64,000 nucleotides of DNA, taken from assembly GCA_965248635.1 (NCBI GenBank), contig OZ252114.1, positions 992,001 through 1,056,000 on the forward strand, read 5' to 3'. Position numbers and translations under genes: made by a program. Every line of letters starts with the position of its first letter. Positions within the stretch are counted from its first letter, which is position 1. The DNA is from CBDAPI01 sp965248635. Its GTDB lineage: Bacteria; Acidobacteriota; UBA6911; RPQK01; CBDAPI01. The notes under the pieces were generated by a model that worked only from the letters and a program-made list of their open reading frames with translations, did not search any database and was not told the origin of the DNA. Positions 44,027 through 52,224 of the stretch are shown here, piece after piece.

Positions 44027-44830
44027 ATGCACAACGCCCATCCGCAGCCTGCCGCTGGCACTCCCCTTCTGGAGGTGCTCCAACTCACGGTCAGTTTCCC
44101 TGGTCCGCGGGGTGAACTGAGAGCCGTCGACGGAGTTTCATTCCGCCTTGAAAAAGGCCAGACAACCGGAATTATCGGTGAGTCCGGTTCGGGCAAGTCG
44201 ACGCTGGGCAGAGCTCTTCTCCGGCTCGTGCCCCGGCCCGGCAAGATCATTGAGGGTCAAGTTCTGTTGGATGGTCGTGATCTGCTCGAATTTTCCGACT
44301 CCGAAATGCAGCAGGTCCGCGGCACGCGCCTGGGCCTCATCTTTCAGGAACCTGGAGCAGCGTTGAATCCGCTTGTCAAGATCGGCCGTCAGCTCGTGGC
44401 AGCTCCCAAACACCACTTTGGAGAGAGCGACAATGAAATCCGTAGGGCGGCGGCCGAACTCCTTCGGGAGGTTGGTATTGCAGAGCCCCGTCGTTGCATG
44501 GAGAGCTATCCTCATGAACTCTCTGCTGGAATGCAGCAGCGGACTCTCCTGGCCATGGCCCTTCTGTGCCGGCCTGATGTTCTTGTCGCCGATGAGCCGA
44601 CGGCGGCGCTGGACAGCGTTACTGAGTTCCAGGTGCTGGAGCTTCTGGAAAAAACGACCTCCCTCCGAGAGGTGTCTTTGCTTCTGATTTCGCACGATTG
44701 GAACGTGGTTCGAAGGGTGAGTGATCAGATCCTCGTCATGCACGAAGGCCGTGTGATTGCCGTGGGTACCGCCGGGGAAATCAGCAGCGCGTCCCAAACC
44801 TATGTCCGGGATCTGGTGGCCGAGAAGTGA
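44027..44830 (+). CDS. Peptide-type ABC transporter ATP-binding protein (DppD-like)
   Basis: The start ATG 44027 gives 267 residues. Walker A GESGSGKST, Q-loop FQEPGAALNP, signature LSAGMQQRTLL (with Ala where Gly is usual in LSGGQ), Walker B VLVADEPTAALD and the H-loop LLISHDW are all present. These proteins energise oligopeptide, dipeptide or nickel import. It is paired with a second ATPase gene (44827) by a 4-bp overlap, but no permease or binding-protein gene is adjacent, so the rest must lie elsewhere. Confidence 0.92.
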   Translation: MHNAHPQPAAGTPLLEVLQLTVSFPGPRGELRAVDGVSFRLEKGQTTGIIGESGSGKSTLGRALLRLVPRPGKIIEGQVLLDGRDLLEFSDSEMQQVRGTRLGLIFQEPGAALNPLVKIGRQLVAAPKHHFGESDNEIRRAAAELLREVGIAEPRRCMESYPHELSAGMQQRTLLAMALLCRPDVLVADEPTAALDSVTEFQVLELLEKTTSLREVSLLLISHDWNVVRRVSDQILVMHEGRVIAVGTAGEISSASQTYVRDLVAEK

Positions 44831-45723
44831 TTCTGCAAGTCAGCAAGATTTCGAAATACTTTGAGCAGAGAGGTTCGAGGAGTGCTCCCGGCCGTCACGC
44901 CGCTGTGGGAGGAGTGTCCTTCGGCCTGGGCGAGGGGGAGGTCTTTGGTCTGGTAGGAGAGTCGGGTTGCGGGAAAACGACTCTGGCTCGCTGTGTCCTG
45001 GGTCTCCACAAACCGGACTCTGGAACTATCCATTTTCAGGGTCAGGATCTTTCCAGGGCACGAGGTCGTGCGCTCAGAAAGATACGGCGCCAGATTCAGA
45101 GTGTGTTTCAGGACCCCGTTCTGTCTCTGAATCCGTGCATGACCGCCCATCAGATCATTGAAGAGCCCCTGCTCATCCATCGGATGGGGGACGAGTGGCG
45201 CAGGACAAGGGTTGAAGAGATGCTCCAAGCGGTAGAATTGCCGCTCGAAAGCGGCCCTCGCTATCCCGAAAACTTCTCCGGCGGACAGAGGCAACGGATT
45301 GCGATTGCCCGAGCGCTGGCTCCCAACCCCCGACTCCTGGTGGCGGACGAGCCGGTCTCGGCCCTGGATCCACCGGTCAGGACTCGCATCATAGCTTTGT
45401 TGGAGTCTTTGAGAGCCAGTCACAATCTGTCGATTGTGTTGATTACTCACGCCATTGATCTGCTGCCTCGAATCTGCAACCGGGCCGCCGTCATGTACAA
45501 GGGTCGCTTTGCCGAGCTGGCCCCCGTCGCTGACCTCTTCTCGGACCCGCGCCACCCCTATACCCGATTCCTCCTCGCCACTCATCGCGCCAAGACATCG
45601 GCCTCGACTTCAACCAGCGCTTTGAGTTCTGTCCGCCGCGAAGAGCAGGAGAGAGCATCGGGCTTCGAGCGCCGGCTGGGAGAACTTTGCGAGGTCACCC
45701 CCGGCCACTGGGTAGCTTCGTGA
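44827..45723 (+). CDS. Peptide-type ABC transporter ATP-binding protein (DppF-like)
   Basis: The start GTG overlaps the stop of the previous gene (GTGA), giving 298 residues. Motifs: Walker A GESGCGKTT, FQDPVLSLNP, signature FSGGQRQRIAIARAL, LLVADEPVSALDPP and ITHAIDL. The final region FSDPRHPYTRFLLATH is the oligopeptide-family C-terminal extension (oligo_HPY type). Together with the preceding protein it forms the heterodimeric ATPase of an importer. Confidence 0.92.
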   Translation: MILQVSKISKYFEQRGSRSAPGRHAAVGGVSFGLGEGEVFGLVGESGCGKTTLARCVLGLHKPDSGTIHFQGQDLSRARGRALRKIRRQIQSVFQDPVLSLNPCMTAHQIIEEPLLIHRMGDEWRRTRVEEMLQAVELPLESGPRYPENFSGGQRQRIAIARALAPNPRLLVADEPVSALDPPVRTRIIALLESLRASHNLSIVLITHAIDLLPRICNRAAVMYKGRFAELAPVADLFSDPRHPYTRFLLATHRAKTSASTSTSALSSVRREEQERASGFERRLGELCEVTPGHWVAS

Positions 45724-45762
45724 GACCTGACGGTCTTACGGGTTCCGAGTTGGTTGCTCATA

Positions 45763-45830
45763 AAAGTGAGGGGCCTGAGGGCTGCGTCCGGGAATTTAAA
45801 CGTCCTCCGCCCTCAGGCCCCTCCCACTTT
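45763..45830. repeat. Dispersed palindromic repeat, copy 4
   Basis: The left arm (45763-45782) pairs with the right arm (45809-45830) except for a 2-base bulge (CC) in the right arm: the inner 14 bp, AGGGGCCTGAGGGC, are perfect and a further 6 bp are outside the bulge. The loop has GGGAATTTAAACGTCC. It lies between the convergent ABC and LarA-like genes. Confidence 0.85.
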
Positions 45831-45855
45831 CTGGCACCCAGAACCAAGAACCCAG

Positions 45856-47406
45856 TTAATCCTGCACGTTCAGATAGGCAAATGGGGGAAGGCTGAGAGC
45901 CACGATGTTGTCACCCCCGGTCAGCTCCCGGGCTCGGGCCAGGGCACCCTCCAGAGAGGGAGCCCAGGAAACGCCGAGTTGTCTGGCAATGTGGCCATCG
46001 GGGGGACCCACCAGTATCACTTTGGATAAGTACTGCAGCGGATAGGTGGCCCAGTACCATACGGTGAAAGGATGGAAACCGTGGTGGGCCCAACGGTTTC
46101 GGTAAGCCTCTCGTAACTCTGGGTCAGCGGCGAACTTTTCCTGGAACAGATCCTGCATTTCGAACGGGTCTGTCGTTACCGGAAGGACCTCATCAAAGAA
46201 GCGCTTGTAGGCCACGTGGTATTCGGGATGAAAACGCTCGAACACAGGGTTGAGAATGATCACAACACCACCCCTCTTGAGGAAGGGTTTGTTATAGAAC
46301 CAGTTGAAGACGTAGCCCAGCACGTCGCTGACCACCAGTACTGGGTTGATCCGGGCCCCCACGGAGTAAGGACTCAGATCAGGCAGGCCGAAGACCAGCG
46401 TGTCGTACTGTTGATCCACCGTGATCTCCAACTGCTGCCGCAACAGTTTGAGCGTACGATCGTGAACAGCGTCCACTGACCCTACGTTGATTTCGATGGG
46501 CGAGTAAGCCGATTTGATGGCACTGAAAATCTGAAATCGGCCTTTCTCGGGAAGCAGCCTCATGGACAGCGGCGCGGCTGCCTTGAGAGCCCTTTCGAGG
46601 GCATTACACCTTTCCCGGGGCTTGGAAAGGTAGCGCACGTGAGCGGGATAGGTCTGGCTGTTCAGGACGGCCTCCAGAACCATAACTTGAGTGTGCTTCT
46701 GGACGATGCGGTTGATCCGCTCGATGGAGGCGTGCATGGAGGAGTGATCGGGCTGCATCACATGGGGAGAATCTCTGGTCATTTCCGGGGAGTGATGGCA
46801 GGCGATCGTACGATAACCCGCAAACCCCACCGACACACTCTTGTGCCCCCCATTCAGCGGGATCTGAAGAGAATCGACGTAAATGACCAGGTCGCATTCG
46901 ACCGCGGCACGACTGATCTCGACGATTTCACCCTGGTCGGTTTCTCCGAGTTCGACCAGATCGTCCTCGTCTTCGGCGTCGAAATTCTTGAGCTGGTCGG
47001 GGAAGAAAGTACCCATGATCTTTCTGCCCAGCATGTAGGCCAGTTCGTACTTCTTCATCTTGCGGTGCAGAGCAACAGCGCAGCGCAGCTCGATGTTTCG
47101 CTCCTCGACGCCATAGGAGAAAAGCAGTTCGAGGAGTTTCTCAATGATGATCTGGCGGATATCGGGTTTCTGCATGGGCGGGAAGGGCTGGCAGTTGTCG
47201 TCAAAAGCAATCAGTATTCTCGAAGTCGAGTCCACCAGCTCCCGAAGAGGTGACATTCCCTTCGGGTTCTCGAAGGCGCGCTCCACAGCGCCGGGAATCT
47301 CGCTCCGTGGCAGACCCGGGAGAGGGGGGTTGGGATAGTGGATGGAGGATTCCTCAGGCAGGTCGATGTTGAGCAGGTTATTGCCAGAGTAGGTCAGAAA
47401 CTTCAT
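45856..47406 (-). CDS. LarA-like (DUF2088) nickel-pincer-type protein
   Basis: The 516-residue protein is a lactate-racemase-domain member: ILIAFDDNCQPFPPM at the N-terminus, CAVALHRKMKKYELAYMLG, DLVIYVDSLQIPLNGGHKSVSVGFAGYRTI, HSSMHASIERINRIVQKH, LVFGLPDLSPYSVGARINPV, GGVVIILNPVFERFHPEY. The conserved His residues (in ALHRKM and GGHKSVS) correspond to those near the nickel-pincer cofactor in LarA, but confirming them needs alignment. Divergent from the UGA-containing gene at 47481 and its symporter. Racemase or epimerase action on a hydroxy acid is a hypothesis; the natural substrate is unknown. No larB/C/E in the window. Confidence 0.85.
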   Translation of the reverse strand: MKFLTYSGNNLLNIDLPEESSIHYPNPPLPGLPRSEIPGAVERAFENPKGMSPLRELVDSTSRILIAFDDNCQPFPPMQKPDIRQIIIEKLLELLFSYGVEERNIELRCAVALHRKMKKYELAYMLGRKIMGTFFPDQLKNFDAEDEDDLVELGETDQGEIVEISRAAVECDLVIYVDSLQIPLNGGHKSVSVGFAGYRTIACHHSPEMTRDSPHVMQPDHSSMHASIERINRIVQKHTQVMVLEAVLNSQTYPAHVRYLSKPRERCNALERALKAAAPLSMRLLPEKGRFQIFSAIKSAYSPIEINVGSVDAVHDRTLKLLRQQLEITVDQQYDTLVFGLPDLSPYSVGARINPVLVVSDVLGYVFNWFYNKPFLKRGGVVIILNPVFERFHPEYHVAYKRFFDEVLPVTTDPFEMQDLFQEKFAADPELREAYRNRWAHHGFHPFTVWYWATYPLQYLSKVILVGPPDGHIARQLGVSWAPSLEGALARARELTGGDNIVALSLPPFAYLNVQD

Positions 47407-47480
47407 GATGCCCGCGCTATTTTAACCAGTTCCACGTGGAACCAGAAACCCACCAGGGTTTCTGCTATCCTCGGGCCGTC

Positions 47481-48194
47481 ATGAGCACAACACTTCGAGT
47501 ACGAGTTGTTTCCTGTGATGCCAAGGTGATCGGGTCCCTGGTGGGAGGTTGCCGGATCACGGTCCGAGATGTGGAAAGTGGAGAGATTCTTGCCCGCGGA
47601 GAGCATCTGGGAGGCTCGGGTGATACCCGGGCCATTATGAAGACTCCTCGCCAGCGGGGGGGCGTCGTTTTCGACACACCCGGTACGGCTCACTTCGAGG
47701 CCCGACTAAATATTGCTGAGCCGACCCTCGTCGAGGTCCGTGCAGACGGACCTCTGGCCTTTCCGCATGCGATACAGAGCACTACCAGGACGACCTGGGT
47801 GATTCCCGGAGAGGATGTCAGAGCTGAGGGTCTGGTGATGGAACTCAACGGCTTTATCGTTGACATCCTGAAACCGCAGGCAGTTGATATTCTCCACTCC
47901 GGCGACCATATTCGCCTGGAGGCAGGAGTGAGGTTGCTCTGAGGGTGCCCGATCGAGCCCGGGGGGCTCTGGGATGCGAACAAGATCACGGTCCGGGCTG
48001 TGGCCTTACACAATGGCCGGCCCATAGCCGATCTGATGTTGACCTACGCTGGTCGGACCAATGTCTTTGACGGCGACTTTGATTTGGGAGTAGTTGAGAA
48101 GCACTACGAGGTGCTGAGTATCCTGGTCACGGCTGCACAGCCGGAGACGGTCAACTTCGGGGCCGGCCGAATGAACGTCAAACTGACTCCATGA
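47481..48194 (+). CDS. Candidate selenoprotein of unknown family, in-frame UGA at codon 154 (U-G-C motif)
   Basis: From ATG 47481 the frame meets one TGA at 47940-47942 and resumes in the same frame to 48194, whose stop overlaps the next start (ATGA). Decoded, it has 237 residues. Residues around the UGA read VRLL, U154, G, C156, PIEPGG, so Sec would sit two residues from a Cys. Cys12 and Cys24 occur near the N-terminus. The sequence looks like two beta-sandwich domains (about 1-150, 160-237) with no signal peptide; I do not recognise the family. Readthrough is supported by the continued coding-like sequence (YEVLSILVTAAQPETVNFG) and the overlap with the symporter. A hairpin follows the UGA at 47952-47975. 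Alternative: a Cys-to-TGA error or decay. Confidence 0.75.
47952..47975 (+). promoter_or_regulatory. Candidate SECIS hairpin of the U-G-C protein
   Basis: GAGCCC (47955-47960) pairs with GGGCTC (47964-47969) around GGG; outer AUC/GAU (47952-47954/47973-47975) adds three pairs across a 3-base bulge (UGG). The loop begins 18 nt after the UGA and is G-rich with a nearby bulged U, like the E. coli fdhF element. It is inside the coding region. Confidence 0.55.
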
Positions 48195-49600
48195 ATATCT
48201 ACTCCGGTTTCCTCCTGGTCTACCTGGTTGGTCTGGTAGCCATTGCGTTGTGGGGCAGCCGGCGTGTCGAGACCCAGGAGGACTTCTCCGTCGCCGGGAG
48301 GAGTCTGGGTGCATTTGTTCTTTTTGGAACGCTCTTGGCCACCTGGATTGGCACCGGGAGCATTTTCGGGAACGCCGAGAAGACCTTCAGGGTCGGAGTA
48401 GCTGCCGTCATTATTCCGATCGCTTCACTGGCCGGCATCTGTGTTCTCTATTTCCTGGCCGCCCGGGCTCGAGGGCTGCGGGGAATCACGGTTCAGGATC
48501 TTCTGGAGCGAAGATACAACGCGGGGGCCCGGTTGCTGGGTACCATCTGTCTGGTCATTGCCTACACGACCATCGTGTCCTACCAGTACCGGGCGGCCGG
48601 GGCGGTTCTGAACCTGGCGGTCCCCGAAATCTCTGTGCACACCTCGATCCTCATTATCTCTGCCTTCATCATTCTCTATACCTCCCTCGCCGGAATGATC
48701 TCCATCGCCCATATCGGGGTGATTCAGGGTGTGACCATGATTCTGGGAGTTGCCATTTCACTCCCGGTGTTTCTGTACAAGGCGGGAGGAATCTCAGGCA
48801 TGTCGGAGGTTCTCGACGCCTCCCATTTCCAACTCTTCGGTCCCATTTCATTCCTGGAGGGAGTTGGAATCATGCTTCCGGCGTTTCTGCTTCTTTTGGG
48901 CGACGCCAACATGTACCAGCGTTTCTTCTCAGCCAGAAGCGAAGGAGCTGCGCAGAAAGCCGTGCTCTGGATGCTGGGAGGGGTGGCCTTCATGGAGACG
49001 GCAATCATTCTTTGCGCGTGGGTGGCCAGCTCCCTGGAACCGGACCTCGAGATTCACGGACGGGTGATCGCATACGCAGCCCGGGATCACCTTCCAGCCC
49101 TGTTGGGCGCCTTCATGCTGACGACCATCATGGCGATCGTATTGTCCACGGCCGGCAGCTACCTGCTGGCTCCTGCCACCTGTCTGGTTCGTGATATCTA
49201 CCAGAGATTTCTGAATCCTCAGGCATCCGAGCGGTCGCTGGTAGTACTCCTGCGGCTGGTTGTCATCGGTTTGGGGCTGATTGCCTATTACCTCTCGACC
49301 CTTTCCGATGAATTCCTGGAAGTAGCCCTCCTAGCCTACACAATTTACGGGGTCGGGATCACGCCCGCTCTGATTGCCGCCTTCTTCTGGAGGCGGGCGA
49401 CGGCAGCCGGTGCCATGTCCTCAATTCTTTCCGGAACCACCGTAACCTTGCTCTGGTACAAGTTTCAGACTCAGCTGGGCGCCTGGGGGGCAGTCGACGC
49501 CGTGGTTCCGGCGATCGCGGTCTCCCTGGGCGCACTGGTGGTGGTCTCGTTGCTGACCCGTCCGGAACTCCCCGAAAAAGTCGATCCGTTTTTCGAATAG
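48191..49600 (+). CDS. Sodium:solute symporter (SSS family)
   Basis: The 469-residue integral membrane protein has about thirteen hydrophobic segments and the SSS-type stretches GSRRVETQEDFSVAGRSLG, LATWIGTGSIFGNAEKTF, YTSLAGMISIAHIGVIQGV, and GDANMYQRFFSARSEGAAQ. The superfamily includes proline, pantothenate, monocarboxylate and sugar carriers; the substrate here is unknown. Its ATG overlaps the upstream stop by one base in ATGA, so its expression should be coupled to readthrough of the UGA at 47940. It likely brings in the substrate used by the adjoining LarA-like or U-G-C protein, by inference only. Confidence 0.9.
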   Translation: MNIYSGFLLVYLVGLVAIALWGSRRVETQEDFSVAGRSLGAFVLFGTLLATWIGTGSIFGNAEKTFRVGVAAVIIPIASLAGICVLYFLAARARGLRGITVQDLLERRYNAGARLLGTICLVIAYTTIVSYQYRAAGAVLNLAVPEISVHTSILIISAFIILYTSLAGMISIAHIGVIQGVTMILGVAISLPVFLYKAGGISGMSEVLDASHFQLFGPISFLEGVGIMLPAFLLLLGDANMYQRFFSARSEGAAQKAVLWMLGGVAFMETAIILCAWVASSLEPDLEIHGRVIAYAARDHLPALLGAFMLTTIMAIVLSTAGSYLLAPATCLVRDIYQRFLNPQASERSLVVLLRLVVIGLGLIAYYLSTLSDEFLEVALLAYTIYGVGITPALIAAFFWRRATAAGAMSSILSGTTVTLLWYKFQTQLGAWGAVDAVVPAIAVSLGALVVVSLLTRPELPEKVDPFFE

Positions 49601-49675
49601 GCCGGCGCTCACTGCCAGCCGCGTGGCCAGCCTGAAGCCCGAGATGTTAAGAGAGTGGGAGGAACTCTGGTGGTG

Positions 49676-49755
49676 GAGTGAAAGTGGGAGAGGGCTCAGG
49701 GCGGAGAACGTTTAAATTCCCGGCCGGAGCCATGAGCCCTCTCCCACTTTCACTC
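49676..49755. repeat. Dispersed palindromic repeat, copy 5 (23-bp perfect stem)
   Basis: Arms 49676-49698 and 49733-49755 pair perfectly over 23 bp. The loop contains CGTTTAAATTCCCGG. The 18-mer AGGAACTCTGGTGGTGGA, also before copy 1, lies at about 49660-49677, overlapping the first arm. It stands between the convergent SSS and RNase HII genes. Confidence 0.9.
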
Positions 49756-49802
49756 CCGCTTCCCCCTCCGAGGCCCACTCTCGCTTCTCCTGTGCCCCGC
49801 TG

Positions 49803-50789
49803 CTAGCTCAGCAGATTCAACTGGCGGGCTGGGGGATAGCGCTTCGATTGGCGATTGATCAGGAGATTGAGCTTCCTGATCTCACCCTGAGACAAGCTGC
49901 CTCTGGAACGCGCCAATTCACGCCGGCAGGCCTGCAGTTCAGCACTGCAGGAAACGGATCGGAGTTCGGACTTGAGGCGATAAAACATTGCCGAGTAAGC
50001 GCCCGCGAGTTCGTCGAAAAACGCATAGGAAGTTCGGTGTATCGGGCAGGGACCAAGTCGGCTGATAGCTTGCTGGTGTTCAGGAGTCGAGTAGCCCTTG
50101 TGGCGGGCCAGCCCATAACCTGGATACTGTCGGTCCAGACGCGCCATCAGGCGGTCCCGGTGGGTCTTCGCCAGGATCGAGGCGGCTGCTATGGAAAAGT
50201 GCCTGCCGTCGCCTCCGACTACAGCCTCCTGGGGAATGAACAGGTCGGGGAGCGAACGCGCGTCAATCAGGAGATGGTCGGGTTCAATGGCCAGGTTATG
50301 GACGGCTCTCCGCATCGCCAGCAGGGACGCCTGATACACGTTGATGCGGTTGATCTCCCCTACCTCCGCGACTCCATGGGCGTAGCTTACCGCCTTCTCC
50401 CTGATCTCCCCGGAGAGGGCTTCACGTGTTTCCGGGTCCAGATTCTTGGAATCGTCCAACCGATTGATCGTCACACCCGGTCGGAAGATCACTGCGGCAG
50501 CAACGACAGGGCCGGCCAACGGGCCGACGCCGGCTTCGTCGACTCCCGCCACGGCCTTTCGGCCCTGATCCCAAAGGTCTCTTTCCAGTTCCAGCAGCTT
50601 CTCCAGGCGCTCTTGCTCGAGCCGCTGGTCGGCGACCCGCCCGGCGAGGATGGCGTGGATCTTTCGGACTCCCTGGCGCGGGTCCCTGCGCATCCGCATG
50701 AGCATGTAGGCAGATGGCGCACGTTGTTCGCTCAGGTAGGCCCGGCGAATTTCAGCAACTGATAGTGACTCGATTGATCGTCTCGACAT
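49803..50789 (-). CDS. rnhB: Ribonuclease HII with N-terminal extension
   Basis: RNase HII cleaves RNA in RNA-DNA hybrids, including single ribonucleotides in DNA. The 328-residue product has the active-site motifs GVDEAGVGPLAGPVVAAAV (Asp-Glu), LLIDARSLPD (Asp) and the SILAKTHRDRLM region. It is longer than the usual 200-230 residues: an N-terminal helical extension (about 75 residues, with RRDPRQGVRKIHAILAG) and a C-terminal tail (about 50). Its start overlaps the stop of the CBM9-like gene (TGATG). Confidence 0.93.
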   Translation of the reverse strand: MSRRSIESLSVAEIRRAYLSEQRAPSAYMLMRMRRDPRQGVRKIHAILAGRVADQRLEQERLEKLLELERDLWDQGRKAVAGVDEAGVGPLAGPVVAAAVIFRPGVTINRLDDSKNLDPETREALSGEIREKAVSYAHGVAEVGEINRINVYQASLLAMRRAVHNLAIEPDHLLIDARSLPDLFIPQEAVVGGDGRHFSIAAASILAKTHRDRLMARLDRQYPGYGLARHKGYSTPEHQQAISRLGPCPIHRTSYAFFDELAGAYSAMFYRLKSELRSVSCSAELQACRRELARSRGSLSQGEIRKLNLLINRQSKRYPPARQLNLLS

Positions 50790-51412
50790 CAGGGATCCAG
50801 AAACATGAGGTTGCCAAATGCAGCCGGGCTGAGAACATCCGGATAGGGACTAAAACCCGGCCTCCAGAGCAGGTACTCGGTTTCTTTCCCCAGCTCGATG
50901 ACCCGGGCCAGGTTCAGTCGCCAGACCGTACCCGCTTCGGGTGGCGCCACCGACCAGGGAGGTGACACAACCTCCAGAGGGAGCGACACGCAGAGCTTCC
51001 AACTCTTGCCGGAATCGCCCTGTACGATCTCGATTCGAGCCTTCGATTCGCATTTAAAATCGATATCGACGCCTGCCCTCAGGACGTGGGCGTCAACACA
51101 TCGCCCCTGAGAATCAATCTCCAGTTTCACACTGGTCCCCACGGATTCGGGCTGAATGACTATCACGACAGTGTCCCGACCCTGACGAGAATCGCTTGCC
51201 CAGCAGTCGAAATGAAAGAGCAGTTGCTCTTCGGACCAGGCCGAGCCGACCAGGGAGAGATTGGGCCAGCCCGGGCCCTTCTCATTCAACCGGTGGCGGC
51301 CCAGACAGTCTCTTTCAATCGAGACTCGTTCCTCGCTTCGCAGCCAGGGGGGTGCCCCTGCATCCAGCTCCGCCAGGTCGAGCCGGAAAGAAAAGAGCGT
51401 ATTCTCGGGCAT
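50789..51412 (-). CDS. CBM9-like (carbohydrate-binding family 9) domain protein
   Basis: Taking ATG 51412 (MPENTLFSFRLDLAELDAG), the protein has 207 residues. The sequence suits the CBM9-like beta-sandwich of secreted proteins: WPNLSLVGSAWSEEQLLFHFDC, then VIVIQPES and VWRLNLARVIELG. No signal peptide is seen, so intracellular location is suggested, unlike most CBM9 carriers. It is transcribed toward rnhB and starts 26 bp before the start of the divergent acyltransferase gene. Domain assignment is by resemblance only. Confidence 0.6.
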   Translation of the reverse strand: MPENTLFSFRLDLAELDAGAPPWLRSEERVSIERDCLGRHRLNEKGPGWPNLSLVGSAWSEEQLLFHFDCWASDSRQGRDTVVIVIQPESVGTSVKLEIDSQGRCVDAHVLRAGVDIDFKCESKARIEIVQGDSGKSWKLCVSLPLEVVSPPWSVAPPEAGTVWRLNLARVIELGKETEYLLWRPGFSPYPDVLSPAAFGNLMFLDP

Positions 51413-51437
51413 ACTGAGGCAATTATAATTCTTGAGG

Positions 51438-52163
51438 ATGAAAGGAGCCCGCTTCACTTATCTGCAACGGGTGTATATCACCTTGATTTGCCGTCTGGCG
51501 TGGATGGCGGTGTGGATGATCAACTCCACTTCGCGTCTGCACGTCGAAGGTTTGAGGAATCTAGAGGAGAGTGCCTCACAGGGGGGAATCATTTTTAGCT
51601 TCTGGCACAATCAGATCTTCAATTGGAGTTATGCTGCACGCTTTCGTGACATTGTCGTGATGACCAGCCGCCATTTTGACGGCGAATACATTGCCAGAAT
51701 GATTCAGCTGTTTGGCTTTCGGGCGGCCCGGGGCTCCGGTACCCGCGGGGCAGCGGCTGCTCTCCGGGAACTGAAGGACTACCTGAGCAAGGGCACTGAT
51801 GTTGCCTTTACCATCGACGGTCCGCGGGGCCCGATCTACAAGGTCAAGCCAGGCCCCATCTGGCTGTCTCAAAAAACCGGTTTTCCTGTTCTCCCCGTGC
51901 ACGTCCAGCCACAGCGGTGCTGGGAACTGAACAGTTGGGACAGGTTCCGGATCCCAAAACCCTTCACCAATGTGCTCGTGCAATTCGGAGAGCCGATCCA
52001 AGTCCCACCCGATGCCGACCCGGATTTCTGGCTAGCCAGCTTCCAGGAAGGCATGGACCGATTGAGTGACAGCGCCGAGAATTTTGACTGGAGCCGTTTT
52101 CGAGCCAACTGGGACGTGGCGAAGAACCGGGCCTACCGCTACCGCAAAGGGGAAAAAGAGTAG
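51438..52163 (+). CDS. Lysophospholipid acyltransferase-like protein (DUF374)
   Basis: The ATG at 51438 yields 241 residues. An N-terminal membrane anchor (VYITLICRLAWMAVWMI) is followed by IIFSFWHNQIFNW (with the His of the acyltransferase motif), VVMTSRHFDGEYIARMIQLF, FRAARGSGTRGAAAALREL and FTIDGPRGPIYKVKPG, all characteristic of DUF374. The family transfers acyl groups to lipid intermediates in the membrane, with some members in lipid A-type pathways. It probably acts at the inner membrane. Confidence 0.88.
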   Translation: MKGARFTYLQRVYITLICRLAWMAVWMINSTSRLHVEGLRNLEESASQGGIIFSFWHNQIFNWSYAARFRDIVVMTSRHFDGEYIARMIQLFGFRAARGSGTRGAAAALRELKDYLSKGTDVAFTIDGPRGPIYKVKPGPIWLSQKTGFPVLPVHVQPQRCWELNSWDRFRIPKPFTNVLVQFGEPIQVPPDADPDFWLASFQEGMDRLSDSAENFDWSRFRANWDVAKNRAYRYRKGEKE

Positions 52164-52224
52164 GAGTCAACTTTTAACCTGCAACCTTCAACTGCCCGTT
52201 GAGCGCCGTGGTAAAAAGGTGTCG

